From contig NC_067200.1 of assembly GCF_000699445.3 (NCBI RefSeq), positions 16,064,510 to 16,128,509 of the forward strand: a stretch of DNA of 64,000 nucleotides, in the 5' to 3' direction. Shown piece after piece: positions 36,117 through 49,000 of the stretch. Source of the stretch: Schistosoma haematobium. Its lineage: Eukaryota > Platyhelminthes > Trematoda > Strigeidida > Schistosomatidae. Both the position numbers and the translations under genes were made by a program. The notes beneath the pieces were generated by a model. That model was given only the letters and a program-made list of their open reading frames with translations. It was not told the origin of the DNA and ran no database searches. Within the stretch, counting starts at the first letter, position 1; each line of letters begins with the position of its first letter.

Positions 36117-36120
36117 GTGC

Positions 36121-38567
36121 TAAGATTGTATAAGTCGTATTTCGATTAGCGAATAAGTCACGTAAAAATTAGAAGGCTTTAAAGACACGAGGGATAGCTT
36201 CATGAAGTGACTTGACAAAGATGTACTCACCCAATGATTATAATCTCTTGCTTGAAGCACTTGTGGCTGAAAGTTTCATAATTTACCCACTGTTTTCATC
36301 ACTACCCACCACTAACGGCTTCCTACCTGGCTTATTATCACCTCCGTTTCCCATTTTATTTTTACACTTCTGTCTTCTTACACAGCATGCATCTGTCGAT
36401 GAGTGAACTTATCTATTTATTCACTTCATGAAACAATCGTTTTCTCTCAGCACTCAAATTATCACTTCATTACTTTTCATAGTGCGACCAACCAAGCTTC
36501 TGCATGCTGATATGACAGATACTGGCATCTAGAAACCCTACTGTCATTATACAGACACAGTCACTTGAGTTACAAGATATACATATCAACAAATAGCTAC
36601 CAAACTGACTAAAATTAGTGCACATGAGTGACTAGACTATCGCCCATTGAACATAACCGAATGCCTGGAACCATACAGAAACAACAGTAAGCAAGAGCAA
36701 ATCATTTTGTTTACACAAGATGGTGACAAAGATATTAGATATTGGATCTAAAGATTATGATGGTTTATCATTTGAGGTGTTCAAATAAGAGTGTATGATT
36801 AAGCTGAACACGTGGAATCGCTTCTCGAGGAAGAGGTAGGATGGAAGAAGAAATACATGCAAGTTATCCTCAAAACATTTTCATGTTGGACACCCTGAAC
36901 CTCCTTCTAATTCGCTTCCGCTTGAACAGGCGGGGAATTATTGTCCTGTCGGTAGGTTTTTTTGGTACAGCTCTTTGTGTGTGAGCCTGTATCAGAAATC
37001 TCCACTCATACTGCAAATGGGACTACTAGTTGTAATTCTATATACAGTTAAGACTGTTGGTTATGTTAACATCATTATCCCCAGTGGGTTTCAAAAAAAT
37101 AAGTGGTTATTTGATGATAGGATACAGTTTATTATTTATTCCAAGTCATCTCAGCAGAAACGTTCTGCTTAAATCCCCATCATTGCGCTCCACCAAATGA
37201 CTTTTTAACAATTGCACATCAAAGGACAAACACCTACTTAAGGTTACCTTTTCACCTTGAGTCAATTCCATTCCGAATGCTTTCCCAGCCGATGTGAGCC
37301 CGACCCCCTCAGTGTACAGCCCCAAGAGGAGAACTGAAGACCGTTTGTGACCCATGGCTTGTTGTCTTTCGCCTGAGACGTTTGCGCCGAAACCGTGTTT
37401 CACAACTTACATCAATTACCATTGACATGAGTACTTTAATTATCATTAGCCTGTTTCTACTCACTTTATCCCTTGTCATCTCCGTTTATCTGTTATTTTA
37501 AAACCGTGTTTATTTGTATCTCAGCGCAGTTCGTTTACTCGTGATTGATTCCTTGCTCCTCTGCATTCCAATCTCGTAGTTTCGATCTATAACTAACCAA
37601 CATACTTTATCATGATCGCTGGAAGCTCTAACAACCCCATAGATAGTCAAGAGATGTTAGCTTCCAAATAACTACTAAGTTCACTAGGAATAGTTCACTT
37701 TGAGTGACCAGACAACTCATTGTAAGCATTAAGGACTTGAAACATTATTGTAACGCCAAGAACCTAACACAAAAGATCAATCGGTTTACACTCGCTTGCC
37801 ACAAAGATAAGAGGCACATAATTTACTCCAGAGCGAAGTGCCGTAAGTCCAGTGATTTAAGTGGAACCGATTCCCGTATCATTTATGCCATTTACCTTTT
37901 CATCTCAGTTTCTTAGGGAACTGTGCTAAGTTGCTGATAACTGAAATCAGATACATATCTGTTTGTACTTTCTTAAATTTAAATATTTTCAGCTTATTCG
38001 TGTTTGAAAGAAACAGCATCAAAGTACTTACTTTTCATGCAAAATCTGAGTGGCGATGTCATCTAACATCCTTTACAACTTTTATGGTGTGCTCAGGTTA
38101 CTAATGTGTTAGGCAGTAATGACACATCCAGTGTTTAATGCTTCCAAGATCTACATAGTCTTGGCGGATTTTTGTTATTGAGAAGAGTTCCGAAACTTTA
38201 TTAAAGCCTGACATAGGTTCTAGACGTCTTTTCTTCCTATCACATTACTATGCTGTTCATAGTTGCTGAGTGTTCGTCATGTGTAGGCGATTGAAGAGTA
38301 GTTATAGGCCAGTTGTTTGTTGGAGCGTTTTTCCTGTTGGTTTAATCCTTGAGATTAAAATTAAATTGTGATTTAATCTTTCTAAAATGGCCACAAACAG
38401 CTGGTGTTTTAATACCAGTCCTCTTTCTGTAATATTTGCACCTAAGGATTTTAGAGTGATTATGTCATCTATCACTGATACAATAAGTCAGTGCAATGTC
38501 ACAGTTTGACCTTCTAGTGTTCTATCTAATCTGATCCTAGTTTAGGGAAGACTTCGCACCCCGTTTT
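36121..38567. other. Non-coding stretch between the array and the MIER gene
   Basis: AT-rich and largely featureless. One less AT-rich segment (37140-37440) is listed separately. No exon was recognised. Confidence 0.4.
37140..37440. repeat. Less AT-rich segment, probably retroelement-derived
   Basis: The base composition contrasts with both flanks (blocks such as GAGCCCGACCCCCTCAG), and both strands give short broken frames (85 codons on minus). The texture resembles decayed LINE sequence in this window. The family is not identified, so this is a weak call. Confidence 0.25.
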
Positions 38568-39015
38568 TATTCAGTTATTTATTTTAACACATATTGGTAC
38601 AAGGAGGCACCAAATACATATGCACCACACATCTCATTTGATTTGTGTGAGGGCTGTGATACTGTCCGGGTGCCCAAACCGAAGCAGATGGTTTTCTAAG
38701 GGGGCCTCAACCGGAGCCTTCGACCTGAAGGTCTGATCCACAAGGCAGTGAAGCAACGTCAGGAGATGCAGTTCCACGGTAGCCGGTGACGAACGATTAG
38801 TTCCCTTAGGATACTGGAGCCCATGTGCACCATTGGTTTGGAATCAGGGTTTCCCAACTTCCTAGGTGGACTCTCCATGTCCATCAACCCGGTCAAAGCG
38901 CCGGAGATTCGCTTTTCGCCCTCACTTTCGTAAACAACACCCCCACCACGAGAAGGCAATGAGTAGGACTTCCCTGTCGATGGCTATATACGCGTGGCCA
39001 TGTGAGAGCATTACC
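38568..39015 (-). repeat. 3'-end fragment of a LINE/SINE-like retroposon, longer copy
   Basis: On the minus strand it ends (38568-38590) in an AAATAAATAA-type tail. Its last 120 bp match 44519-44646, including GGTACAAGGAGGCACCAAAT and GGGTGCCCAAACCGAAGCAG on the + strand. This copy extends about 330 bp further (38690-39015) and is less AT-rich than its surroundings. The right limit is approximate. Confidence 0.55.
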
Positions 39016-39834
39016 AACCAAAGGCACAATCTTGCTTATTGTTTTCATCTGACAGCGTTACATGTTGTCTTGAAACTCCTGGCTCAGTAGGTGCATCACA
39101 TAGAAGCACTGTTTCAGTCGCACTTAGAGATGAGCGAGACTGAATCAAAGTATGAGTTGCGTAGTTCCTTTGAAATGAAACATCCACAAATTGTGCCTGT
39201 ACATCATTTCGTTAGCCTGATGTTTAAAATGGCCAGAGGCAGGTTCATTTTATATTTCCCAAATAGTTCATAAACCGCATTCCGACTGAAAGCTCAAGGC
39301 ATGTAACCACTGTGCTCTAAGCTTTGTTTTACGAACTATTATTTTGTATATGGAGATCGCAACTGACTGGCAGTTTTCTCCAGTACATACTGGATTGAGT
39401 CGACCAAAAGCCCTGCTCCAATCACTTATTAAATCTCAGAGTATTTAAGGAAAAACAAATGTTAAAACAGACCCAGAGCAACAAATAAATTTGACCTCGT
39501 GCATATACCGACATCAGCTTCTCTACCTTTGTAAGCTATTTATGGGAACCATTTCAAGCATATAACGTTGCTAAAATGTGCTAATTCGTTGTTAGAAATT
39601 TACATTACTAGCGTAAAACATGTTACGGCAGACAGCTAGCCTGGATGTTTGGTGTTTTGAGATGGGAACTTAATTTTTTGGAAATAATGGTTCCATCCAG
39701 ATAACACATCTTTATCACTGACGTTCGGTGGTTTTGTTTCGATGTATACGGTAGTATATTTGATCCCCCGAGTCATTTGGTTTTGTATGTTGCAGAACTT
39801 TATGTAAATATCTTTTTAAACCTGGATTTCACAA
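39016..39834 (+). other. Region upstream of the MIER-like start
   Basis: No coding sequence was recognised. A TATGTTGCAG at 39786-39795 could be a splice acceptor to a short 5' UTR exon piece. An in-frame TAA at 39817-39819 lies between it and ATG 39835 and supports that ATG as the start. Confidence 0.35.
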
Positions 39835-40092
39835 ATGTTAATTGAAAAAAATCGGGAACCAACTTTACCTGCTTCAGAGTCGTCTGAACCCCAGACAGAT
39901 TATAATCCCAGCACGACTGAAACAACTAATCGATCTGCAGACAATCCTGGGCCTTGTCTAGATAGCACCGTACGTAAAGCTGATGGGATGAGCGATAGTG
40001 ATTTTGACGAACGGGACGTTTCGGTAGATGATGACAGTATTCCTCCAGAGGAAGATGCTGCTGACGAGGAAGAAGTATCAAGTCTCATGAAA
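39835..40092 (+). CDS. MIER: MIER-like exon 1: acidic N-terminus
   Basis: 86 codons from ATG 39835. The donor GTGAGT starts at 40093, phase 0. It is rich in Asp and Glu near its end (PPEEDAADEEEVSSLMK), like the N-terminal acidic region of MIER1. Confidence 0.8.
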
Positions 40093-43000
40093 GTGAGTTA
40101 ATCTAATCTGCAGTGTAAAATATTTCGTGCTGTAATTATATTGTATACAGTATTTCTAAACTTATTTAGTGTGAAAAATAACCAAATGAGAATTTTTTGC
40201 TTTTAAACTTCATAATATTCTGAATTCAATCATGGTACTTCCTTTGAAGTATAGGGTTTCAAAATAGATTAACGATGATCCTACTGTTGCTAGCTTTTAT
40301 TTTAAAACTATAAATGAGTGTTGACTTAGTTTCCATATTTTATCAAATCCATCGAGAAGGAATGTGTACACCATTGGAAAAAATTTCTCTTGGGAGTCTA
40401 AATGTATTGCATTATACCTAGGTACGTTAGCACTGGTGATTATATCATATACACAGCCCCATTCTGCATATATAAAGTTGGTTTAAATAATCCAATGATA
40501 ACATCGGTTTTGATTTAAAATCTTAGAAGTGGGTTATGTAGGGTTTGCTTGTATGCGTTCTTATCGAAAGTCAGTCAGTCGTACACGAAATTCACTCGAC
40601 TTTAACTTGTCTTTTATCACTATATGGTAGAGTACTTAAATACCAGTTAACCCCTGTTATATCTTACACAATTTTCGAAAGTCATATTATGGAAGATATA
40701 CATTATCAGCTTAACTTTAGTGAGTGTTCTAAAAATGCATACCTTCAGTATTTTGGACGGCGTCACATTTAGCCCCTCCTGATGTAAGATTCTGCATCTG
40801 CATAAAACTTACATTGAATATTTGTATTGTTTTTCCATACAGTTCGTATAGTAGATGTAAGTTTCATACATGTTTTTATTTTCCCCTTATTTCGATATTC
40901 ATTTTTGCGTTAACTATTTACATGTGTATAGGTAGTAAGGAAAATCTTTAGTGCTTGGCAATTTGTTTACTCTTTTGATTTTAGGAAAGTCAAATGTCAT
41001 TAGATGAACTTTTAGCTACATACGGAATTCCTGCAAACCCTTACGGGAAAGACGGCGACTCTGTTGCAGTTTCCTGTAGCAACATTTCCAGAGGTAAATC
41101 TGGGCGCTTAAAAAGCATTCGACACACTGTTACTCCTTCAAGTTTAGCTTCATTACGGGAGGAATCGGTATCATTACCTCCAGCTAAGAAGTTTCGTCGT
41201 GCTGCTCACATATCTCTCTGCTTAAATATTGGAAATAATATTTCTACAGGAGGAACTAGACCAGTATCATCAGCTGATTACCCAACCATTCGTTCATCGT
41301 CAGATATTGATGCATTGGTAGATAAAAACAAAGTCGATACACCTCCATTACGTTGTGTGAGTTATTTGGATAAATTATCAGTGTTTAATTTATATATTAT
41401 TTGTTCTTCCAGTTAAAATCATTGTTTTGACAGAAAGCTGTATTCTAGACGTAAGACAATTCCGGGAAAAAGATTGACGCACTGTCGTCGTTTAAGTCAT
41501 GTCCATCTAGCAGATTTATGGGTATATTGTATTATAATTAACTCTATTGAAAATATCATGATGCTCTGTTTGTCGTTAAATTATACCAATATTTTCGCTC
41601 TAATCACATAATTCACGAACTTTTAGATCGGTCTAACACGATTTAGACTCGTTTCTAGTTAAATACTCATCTTAAATTCATTGACCAATTTAGCTTCAAT
41701 TGGAATTCAGGGGTAAACGTTTATATCACTCGTGTCCATTCAATGACTAGTTTCGGGTCAAAAATCTGGTTTATTGATTTTAAGATCTAGCTTTACAATC
41801 GATTAGTTTAGACAGTAAAGTTATTTCTTTATCTTTTACACAGTTGGTTTAGATTATAGACTAGCGCACGAAGCTGTACATTGTTTCTCAGTCAAATTAT
41901 CATTATAAACTGTGTCAACGATCATATTTAATTTTGATTTTGTCCTTTAAAATCTCTTTCAATCCTCAAAATCACACTCTCAATTGACGGAATGATTTAT
42001 TGTATAAATGATCTTAGTTTATTTCTAATAATATAAATGAAATTTGGTGCAAATTTTACAAGATTGATGTTATATCCCGTCTCTTTACATAGCTCACTGT
42101 ATTTCCACATCCACACTCAGTCCCTTGTTCGCATAGCACTAGTCCGGTGTCTATAGATGTATCATCTTCCGATCCTCCTTCAGCCACTGCAACTCCTAGT
42201 TATTCAAAACAACATGCCTCAGAAGACTCAACTATTAGTCGCAAAAGCTCATCGCGTAGTCATCTACTTAGGTCCCGCTCAAAATCTAACCTAGCTATCC
42301 ATACTTCTGAATTATTGGACAGTGCAACTCCAAATGAAGAGAATCAGTTGGAGGAAGAGGATGTTGATACAAGTGTGCCTAACTTTGAGCTGGATGTAGA
42401 AAATCATTTCCAGAAAAATGAACAAACTACTGACGATAAGTTTGAAGTCAACCAAGATTATTCTTCACGTTTCTGGAAGAGTGCAATTACTGGTGAGTAA
42501 ACTAGATAGATTCGTGTTGTGTAAATGACAATCTTGAAACCAAATTTCCCTGTAAAATCCCCCAGATTGTCACTCTTTGGTAGTTTGCTTTAGCGTCTCA
42601 ACTAATTCGAAATCGGGTCGAAAATTTGGAAACTAATAGTCCTAGTCTGACCATGATGTGTTTTTTAGTCCTTTTTTCATGTACTATATGGTATATAACA
42701 GTAATTTTTGAGTTTTCGCGTCAAAACTGTGTCTAATGGGTTTACTAACCTAGTAAGTTTTCTACCATTTTATGTCTCGGAAGTGTACGTGTAACATATG
42801 ATTAATTTTGCTCATTCACGAATTACAAGTTTATGTACTTAATTTTAACTCATACTTTTTGGATGAGGACAGGCGATCTACAAGAATCCCTAAAGGTAAA
42901 GCGAGGTTCAAATGTGGGACCTACTGATTGAAAATCGGGTATTTTAAAAATTTGCCACCGCTCCATATTTAGCTGATAATATTAATAGAATGTATAGTGT

Positions 43001-46000
43001 GACTGAGCTGGTAATTTGCCCATTCTTTCGAGCCCAAGATCCGAAATGTGGATAAATTTCGTATGAACACACTATCCATTTGTGATGGCTTATCGTCTAA
43101 ACCATCGGACTACAGTTTTCACTGAAATTAAGTTTAAAGATATGACCTCGCGCAAACCTAACCTTGATTATTGGAAATAATAAGAAATAAGTGGAAACCG
43201 GCACGTAAAATGTAGGTACGATCGAAATGTGAACGTTGTTATGATATCTTAGCAATTAAAAACCCTACTAAGTATTATCATTTGTTTATTTTCTTTAGTA
43301 ATCGGTCCCTCTGACGAACCGAGTTAGTGTAATGAGGAAATAAAGTTTGTCAGAACTATGTGATATAGTATATTCACGCAATACATTCCATAGAATATAA
43401 TCACACATTTATGTGTGTGGAGAAATAAAGGTCAATCTAGAGAAATCGGAAAATGAGGAAAAATCATATATAAAACGAAATGATTCACGTCACTTTTTGT
43501 AATAATAATAGGTATAGTATAAGCGCCGATTGTTTTTAAATATCTTGGGGGAGGAGGCGTTGAACTGTCGTTCTAATTGTTTTGCTAAGCATTCCCAATT
43601 ATTTTTATAAACACTCAGATTCGTTAAAGTATCTAACATGTCACCTGGCTCGTATTTTTTATTATTTCTGAGTCATATACGTATTATTGTAGGGCCATTA
43701 TAAGAAATTAATTGAAAAGAAATATCACTTCGCTCTATTCGTCTTTTTCTTCCATGTCTAAATGGGAATTTTCTCTGTATCATAAAGAACAAATGAGATA
43801 GAAGAATAGAAATTTAGAAATAATACTGAAGATTTAGATGAAGGTGAATGAATGCAGCTTGCCACATTGACTTGGGTTTGAGTCTCGTGTACAGGATCGT
43901 GGATACGCACTGCTGAGGCGTCTCATACTAGGACGAAACAATCGTCCGGTGCTTCCAGGTTTTCAATCGTGATCTGGCTAAGATCAACCTGGAAAATTAT
44001 TTTAAGGTTAATGATGTTAAGCACGTCTTAGTTTACTAAAACGATGGATCTAGAAGATATACAATGATACAATGTCAATCGATAAGTAATCACAAAATTA
44101 GACTGTTGAGGAGCTGATATAGTTTCAGACCCTATTTGATGGTGGTCAAGCTAGAAATGAAATAAAAAAAGAATTGGAAAACTGGACAAGTAAAATCACA
44201 AAAGTTCAATATACCCTTCCTTCGAGGTGCTAACCAACTCAGCGAATGCAAAATTGCTCACAGCAATAAATCCCAACCTTTAAAAGATCTACTAAAAAAG
44301 AGGAAACCACACTGGAGAACAACTGGGATGAGATTAAAGAGGACGTCCTGGGCCTCAAGAAGCACCATCATAAACAATGAATCTCTGTTGATATCTTGGA
44401 AAAGATTCGAGAAAAGAAGAACAAAAAGGCAGCAATCAACAACAGCCGAACAAGAGCAGAGAAAGTCAAGGCACAGGCCGAATACACAGAAGCAAACAAA
44501 GGAGTGAAGAGAAGCATTTTTATTTATTTATTTATTTTAACACATAGATATTGGTACAAGGAGGCACCAAATACATATGTGCCACACATATCTCATTTGA
44601 TTTGTGTAAGGGCTGTGATACTTTCCGGGTGCCCAAACCGAAGCAGGTGAAGAAAAGCATTAGAGCTGATAAGCGGAAATACGTTGGAAACCTAGCAATG
44701 ACAACGGAAAAAGCTTCAAGAAAGGGAGGTAGGAGATAACTGTAAGATACGGCGAAGAATCTGACGAGAAAACAGTAAGTCAGGGCGATCAGTCGGATAC
44801 AAAAAGGCAAACCAATCACTGCGATTCAAGAACAGCGGAACAGGTAGTTAGAGCACTTCGAAGAACTCTTGAATAGAGCGACCCGCACTAAACCCACCGG
44901 ACATCAAATCAGCACATACAGACCTCCTGTTACCTCACCAAAAATTGAATAAATCAGCAAGAGTATCGGAAAAATCAAGAGATGGGAAGCAGCTGGATCA
45001 GACAACATACCAGCAGCAGCCTCTAAAGCGGTAGACCTCAGCATACACAAGGGAACATGCAAAACCCTGAAATACAACACAGTGAGCACCAACGAAATCG
45101 TACTTGATAAATAAGCTGTGGAAGAGGTGGGAATTTTCACATACTTGAACATCATCATCGATGAACAAAGGGGGTCCAATGCAGACGCACATGCAAAGAT
45201 TGGCATTCCTACAGTTAAAAAACATATGGAACTCAAGACAGTTGTCAACCAACCTCAAAGTGAGAATCTTCAATACGAACGTCAAGACAGTTTTATTGTA
45301 CGGAGCTGAAACGTGAAGAACTACTACAACCATAATCAAAGATGTACACGTATTTATAAACAATTGTCCAGACAAGATACTTGAAATCAATCGGCCAGAC
45401 ACCATCAGCAATAACCTGTGGGAGAGGACAAACCATCTTCCAACTGAAGAGGAAGTTAGGGAAATACTGGTGGTGGGTAGGACATGCGTTGCGGACGTCA
45501 TCGATCTGCATCATAAAGCAAGCTCTGACTTGCAATCTTGAGGAGAAAACGAAAAGAAGCAGACTAAATAACACGCTGCACCGGGAATCAAAGACAGACA
45601 TTACCAGAACAAACAGCATTTTCGAACAACTGGAAAAGAGAGCCCGGGACATATTAGGTTGGAGAATCTTGGTCGTCGGCCTATACTCCAAGAAGAGTAA
45701 CAGGCGTAGGTACGTTTATTTTGCGTGTCATATCATCCCGTTTCTTTGTGAATTTCTTATGGCTGACTAATTCTTACCAATCAATTTGCCTCTGTACCAT
45801 TACAACAAAAGTGTGTTCATTCTGTTCTGAAATAGAACTTAGCATTGTATTTGTACTGATCTTTTTATATTTGTTTTCATCTTTGCAATGCTCTGTTGTA
45901 ATATAAACGAGAACCCTTTCTTTCATTAGTATTTGTTATTTCCTTGAAGATACGACAGGTACAGTCTTTTGTCTAGTGATAATGCATAGCAAAACTAGTT

Positions 46001-49000
46001 TATGTCTCCTGACAAGTTTTGCTTTCTTTTCATCCTAAAAAGGTCAAGAAACTACACCTTCGTACAATTCAGACGAAGACGAAGACTACTGTCCAAGTGA
46101 AGATAGTGGTCGTGATTGGAAAGGTGTAGGTTTTTTTCAGTGCATTTCTTGTGTCCCAGTATTTTTGTGACCGTTAATACCCAATAACCCAGTGGGAGAT
46201 TTAGTGAGAACGTCTCTTGACATAATACATGTCTGTTACCATCAATAATTGTTCAGTACCAATCACTGTAGCGAAATTAACAACGGCAGACACCTTAATA
46301 CTTGCAAGCACGAAATGACCGGTTTAATATGGTTAAATAAATAAATTTTGTGTCAATCAATAAGAAAGCAGTTGAACATCAACCATTAAAGTGCAAGAAA
46401 ATAAATTCTAGTAACTTATAATTAGTATAGTCATAATACACAAATTTCAAGTTAGTTTTACAGGTTTGTTGATAATAAATAATTTGTAGTTAAATTCACA
46501 AACTGACTTTAACTTAATAACCACTAAAATATGGAGTATTAAACAGCTATTTCATCCTGGTATATAACTCAAATACATATTTTTGGGGTAACTGGTAAAT
46601 TCAATTCTTTCTTTATCATATATTAACTTGTATTAATTGATTTGTTGTGGATAAAAGAATTTTAAATATGTTAGTAGTTTCTATGTTTAAAATACCTCAC
46701 CACTATCACCATGAATTTAAATTTTTCGATCTCTGTAATGTTAAATTCTCAACTTCAGGTTTTTTCTCCAATAAGTCATATCAAAATTACTTTATTTTAT
46801 TAATTTAGCACATTTACTGAGTTTGTAGATTTCCTTTTGGTGTAGTAGTTGTCTTGTCTTTTGGGCTGTCACTACTATCAGTGACAGTCGATGTAAAGCC
46901 TCGCACATGTATGCGTTAGCCGTAGTCGTCTTACAATATCAGCACGACAAGATAAAATTAACAAGGCTGTAGCATAGCATTCTTTACTGTGAAACTGACT
47001 TTGTCTCATATGTAGTGCTTATTTAAACACTGGGATCATTCCACAAATTTAACCAATGATAATGCCTATGTGTCTGACACCAAGTACACCTGTTTAGTGA
47101 GCTTTGTAATACTTGCTAGACACTTGTCTTTAGTCTAAATATCTGGAGGATAGATCTAGAAGCCTGAAACTAATTAATTTAGTCCAGCTCATGTTCAGCT
47201 ATGGTTTAAAACGGAATCAAACTGCGTTGTGCAGCGTGTCATATGTTATGAAGAGGATAAATCTCTAAAACCTGGACTCCACTGTTCGAACCCCAACAAT
47301 AATTGATCACTTTAAGTTTGTGCAAGATTTAAAACTCGGCTTGATACTGTCTGCAGATATTTCATATCTGCTTTCAAAGCAATTTATCAAAACAAAGTGA
47401 TACAGCTTTTAAGAAAATATTTTATTAATGGCAGGAACAATCATACGATTGAGGGTAAAACGATATTTCAGATTCCTCATCTTAACTATTGAAATAAAAG
47501 AGAAAGTTAAGCTTATGCACCACCCTCACTGCCTAAAGTTTTGAATCATCTTTTAGTAATTCCTTAATTACCTACACATATGTCTCGATCAATAGTGCCA
47601 GGAAATATCAACAGATGGTGGCTCGAATTTTATATCGTTTCTCATAACCACTACATTAAGTGACTTCACATCGTAACGGAAAACTACACAAGAGTATGTT
47701 TCGTGTTTGCAATTATAGGAAATTTAATCTTTTATGGGAATCATAAATACAGACGACATATGTTTTATCTTTATGGTTTACATCGCGAACTGATCTTAGA
47801 GAGCCACTAAAAACAACAAAGCACTAGACAACTGTTTCGTCGTAGTATAAAGCACCACACCGCTAGACGAGAAATCTCGAATTCGATCCATGTTGTGGAG
47901 TCGCGGGTGCTCAGTGCTGAGGAGTCCTATATTAAGATAAAATTTACGTACAATACTTCCTGGTTTTCATTGGTTCTCTAACAATGAAAAACCCATGATG
48001 TAAACTAAAAGTTTAGCATTCTCCATAATCCCATCATGCTAATATTTATAATTCATTGACCAACAGTACGAACTTCATATTACGTACTTAAATTACTTAT
48101 TTTCTGAAACTATTTTCTCTCTTCACATTTCCAACATGTTAAATAGGAGATAAAAATTGGTGAAGATTATCAGGCAAATATCCCTATGCTTGCCCTAGCA
48201 TCAAATGTAATGGAGAATCAATGTGATGAAAGTCGATCATCGTATTATGGTTCTGAACGGATTTTTCAAGAATCTAGTCTTGTATGGAAACCTTCGGAAA
48301 AGCTCTGTGAAGCTGATGTCACACGCTTTGAGAGATCATATGCCCAAGTTGTTTTGTCAACACTGCCTACTGAACGAACAATAGACGACGAAGAGGTAAC
48401 TTCGGTCTTTATGTTTAAAGTTATGCTCTAAGTTCACATTTTTCCACCTTGACTACTCGTTAATAAGTAAAGTAGTAATGCTGAAATACACTGATTTCTC
48501 GAAAATACTATAGGCAATTTAAGTTTAATTCATTAAATTAGAATGTCCGTTTTACTTTATACTCACTCGGAATGCATATACCAGATGTTTTATCGTTCAT
48601 TTAGTGTTAAGTTTTATACCTCATCAGTACACTTGTTTAACCGCAGGAATAACCAATAAGGTCTGCAGTCTTAGCTTATAATTGTTATCTTAACGACTCA
48701 AACACGATTTCAACCACATATTTATCTTTCTATTTTATTATTTACCATTATTTTATTTTTAGGCTTTATTCTTGTTAATGCGTTGTGATTATGATACGGA
48801 TGAGGCGCTGCAACGATTACAATTTAAAGCAATATCACCAATGGGTATGATGACTTTTTTAAAACCCGATGTCTACACATGTGTGTATTTATGTTTTCTG
48901 TCGTTTGTGTGATTATCTTGGCTAGATTTTGAATAGTAATCACGTTTAATTTCCAATTATTCTGTTGATTTCAAATTAAAACTCAATTTTATTCACATTC

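Larger units (their letters stand above)
19701..36120 (+). mobile_element. Tandem (multimeric) non-autonomous LTR retrotransposon array: 8 LTRs, 7 internal regions
   Basis: Eight 383-bp LTRs start at 19705, 21995, 24286, 26575, 28864, 31154, 33443 and 35734, separated by seven internal regions of about 1.9 kb. The period is 2289-2291 bp. Each LTR runs from TGTAGGGCCAG to ATCTACA. One base after each of the first seven LTRs is TGGTGAGCAAGACTTCGA, a plausible tRNA primer-binding site. Directly before each of the last seven is GTGGGGAG or GTGGGGGAG plus TAA, a plausible polypurine tract. The array is flanked once by GTGC (19701-19704 and 36117-36120), so it occupies a single insertion site. The internal regions have no gag, protease, polymerase or integrase; the longest ATG frame is 97 codons. 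It is therefore a non-autonomous element that needed another element's enzymes. A 4-bp duplication fits Ty3/Gypsy-type integrases, but the parent family is unknown. Units are nearly identical, implying recent amplification or homogenisation. Confidence 0.88.

Noticed and set aside
44532..45691. Minus-strand frames of 95-167 codons in this stretch as genes.
   Set aside because: They are antisense shadows of the RTE-type LINE copy, which reads meaningfully on the plus strand.
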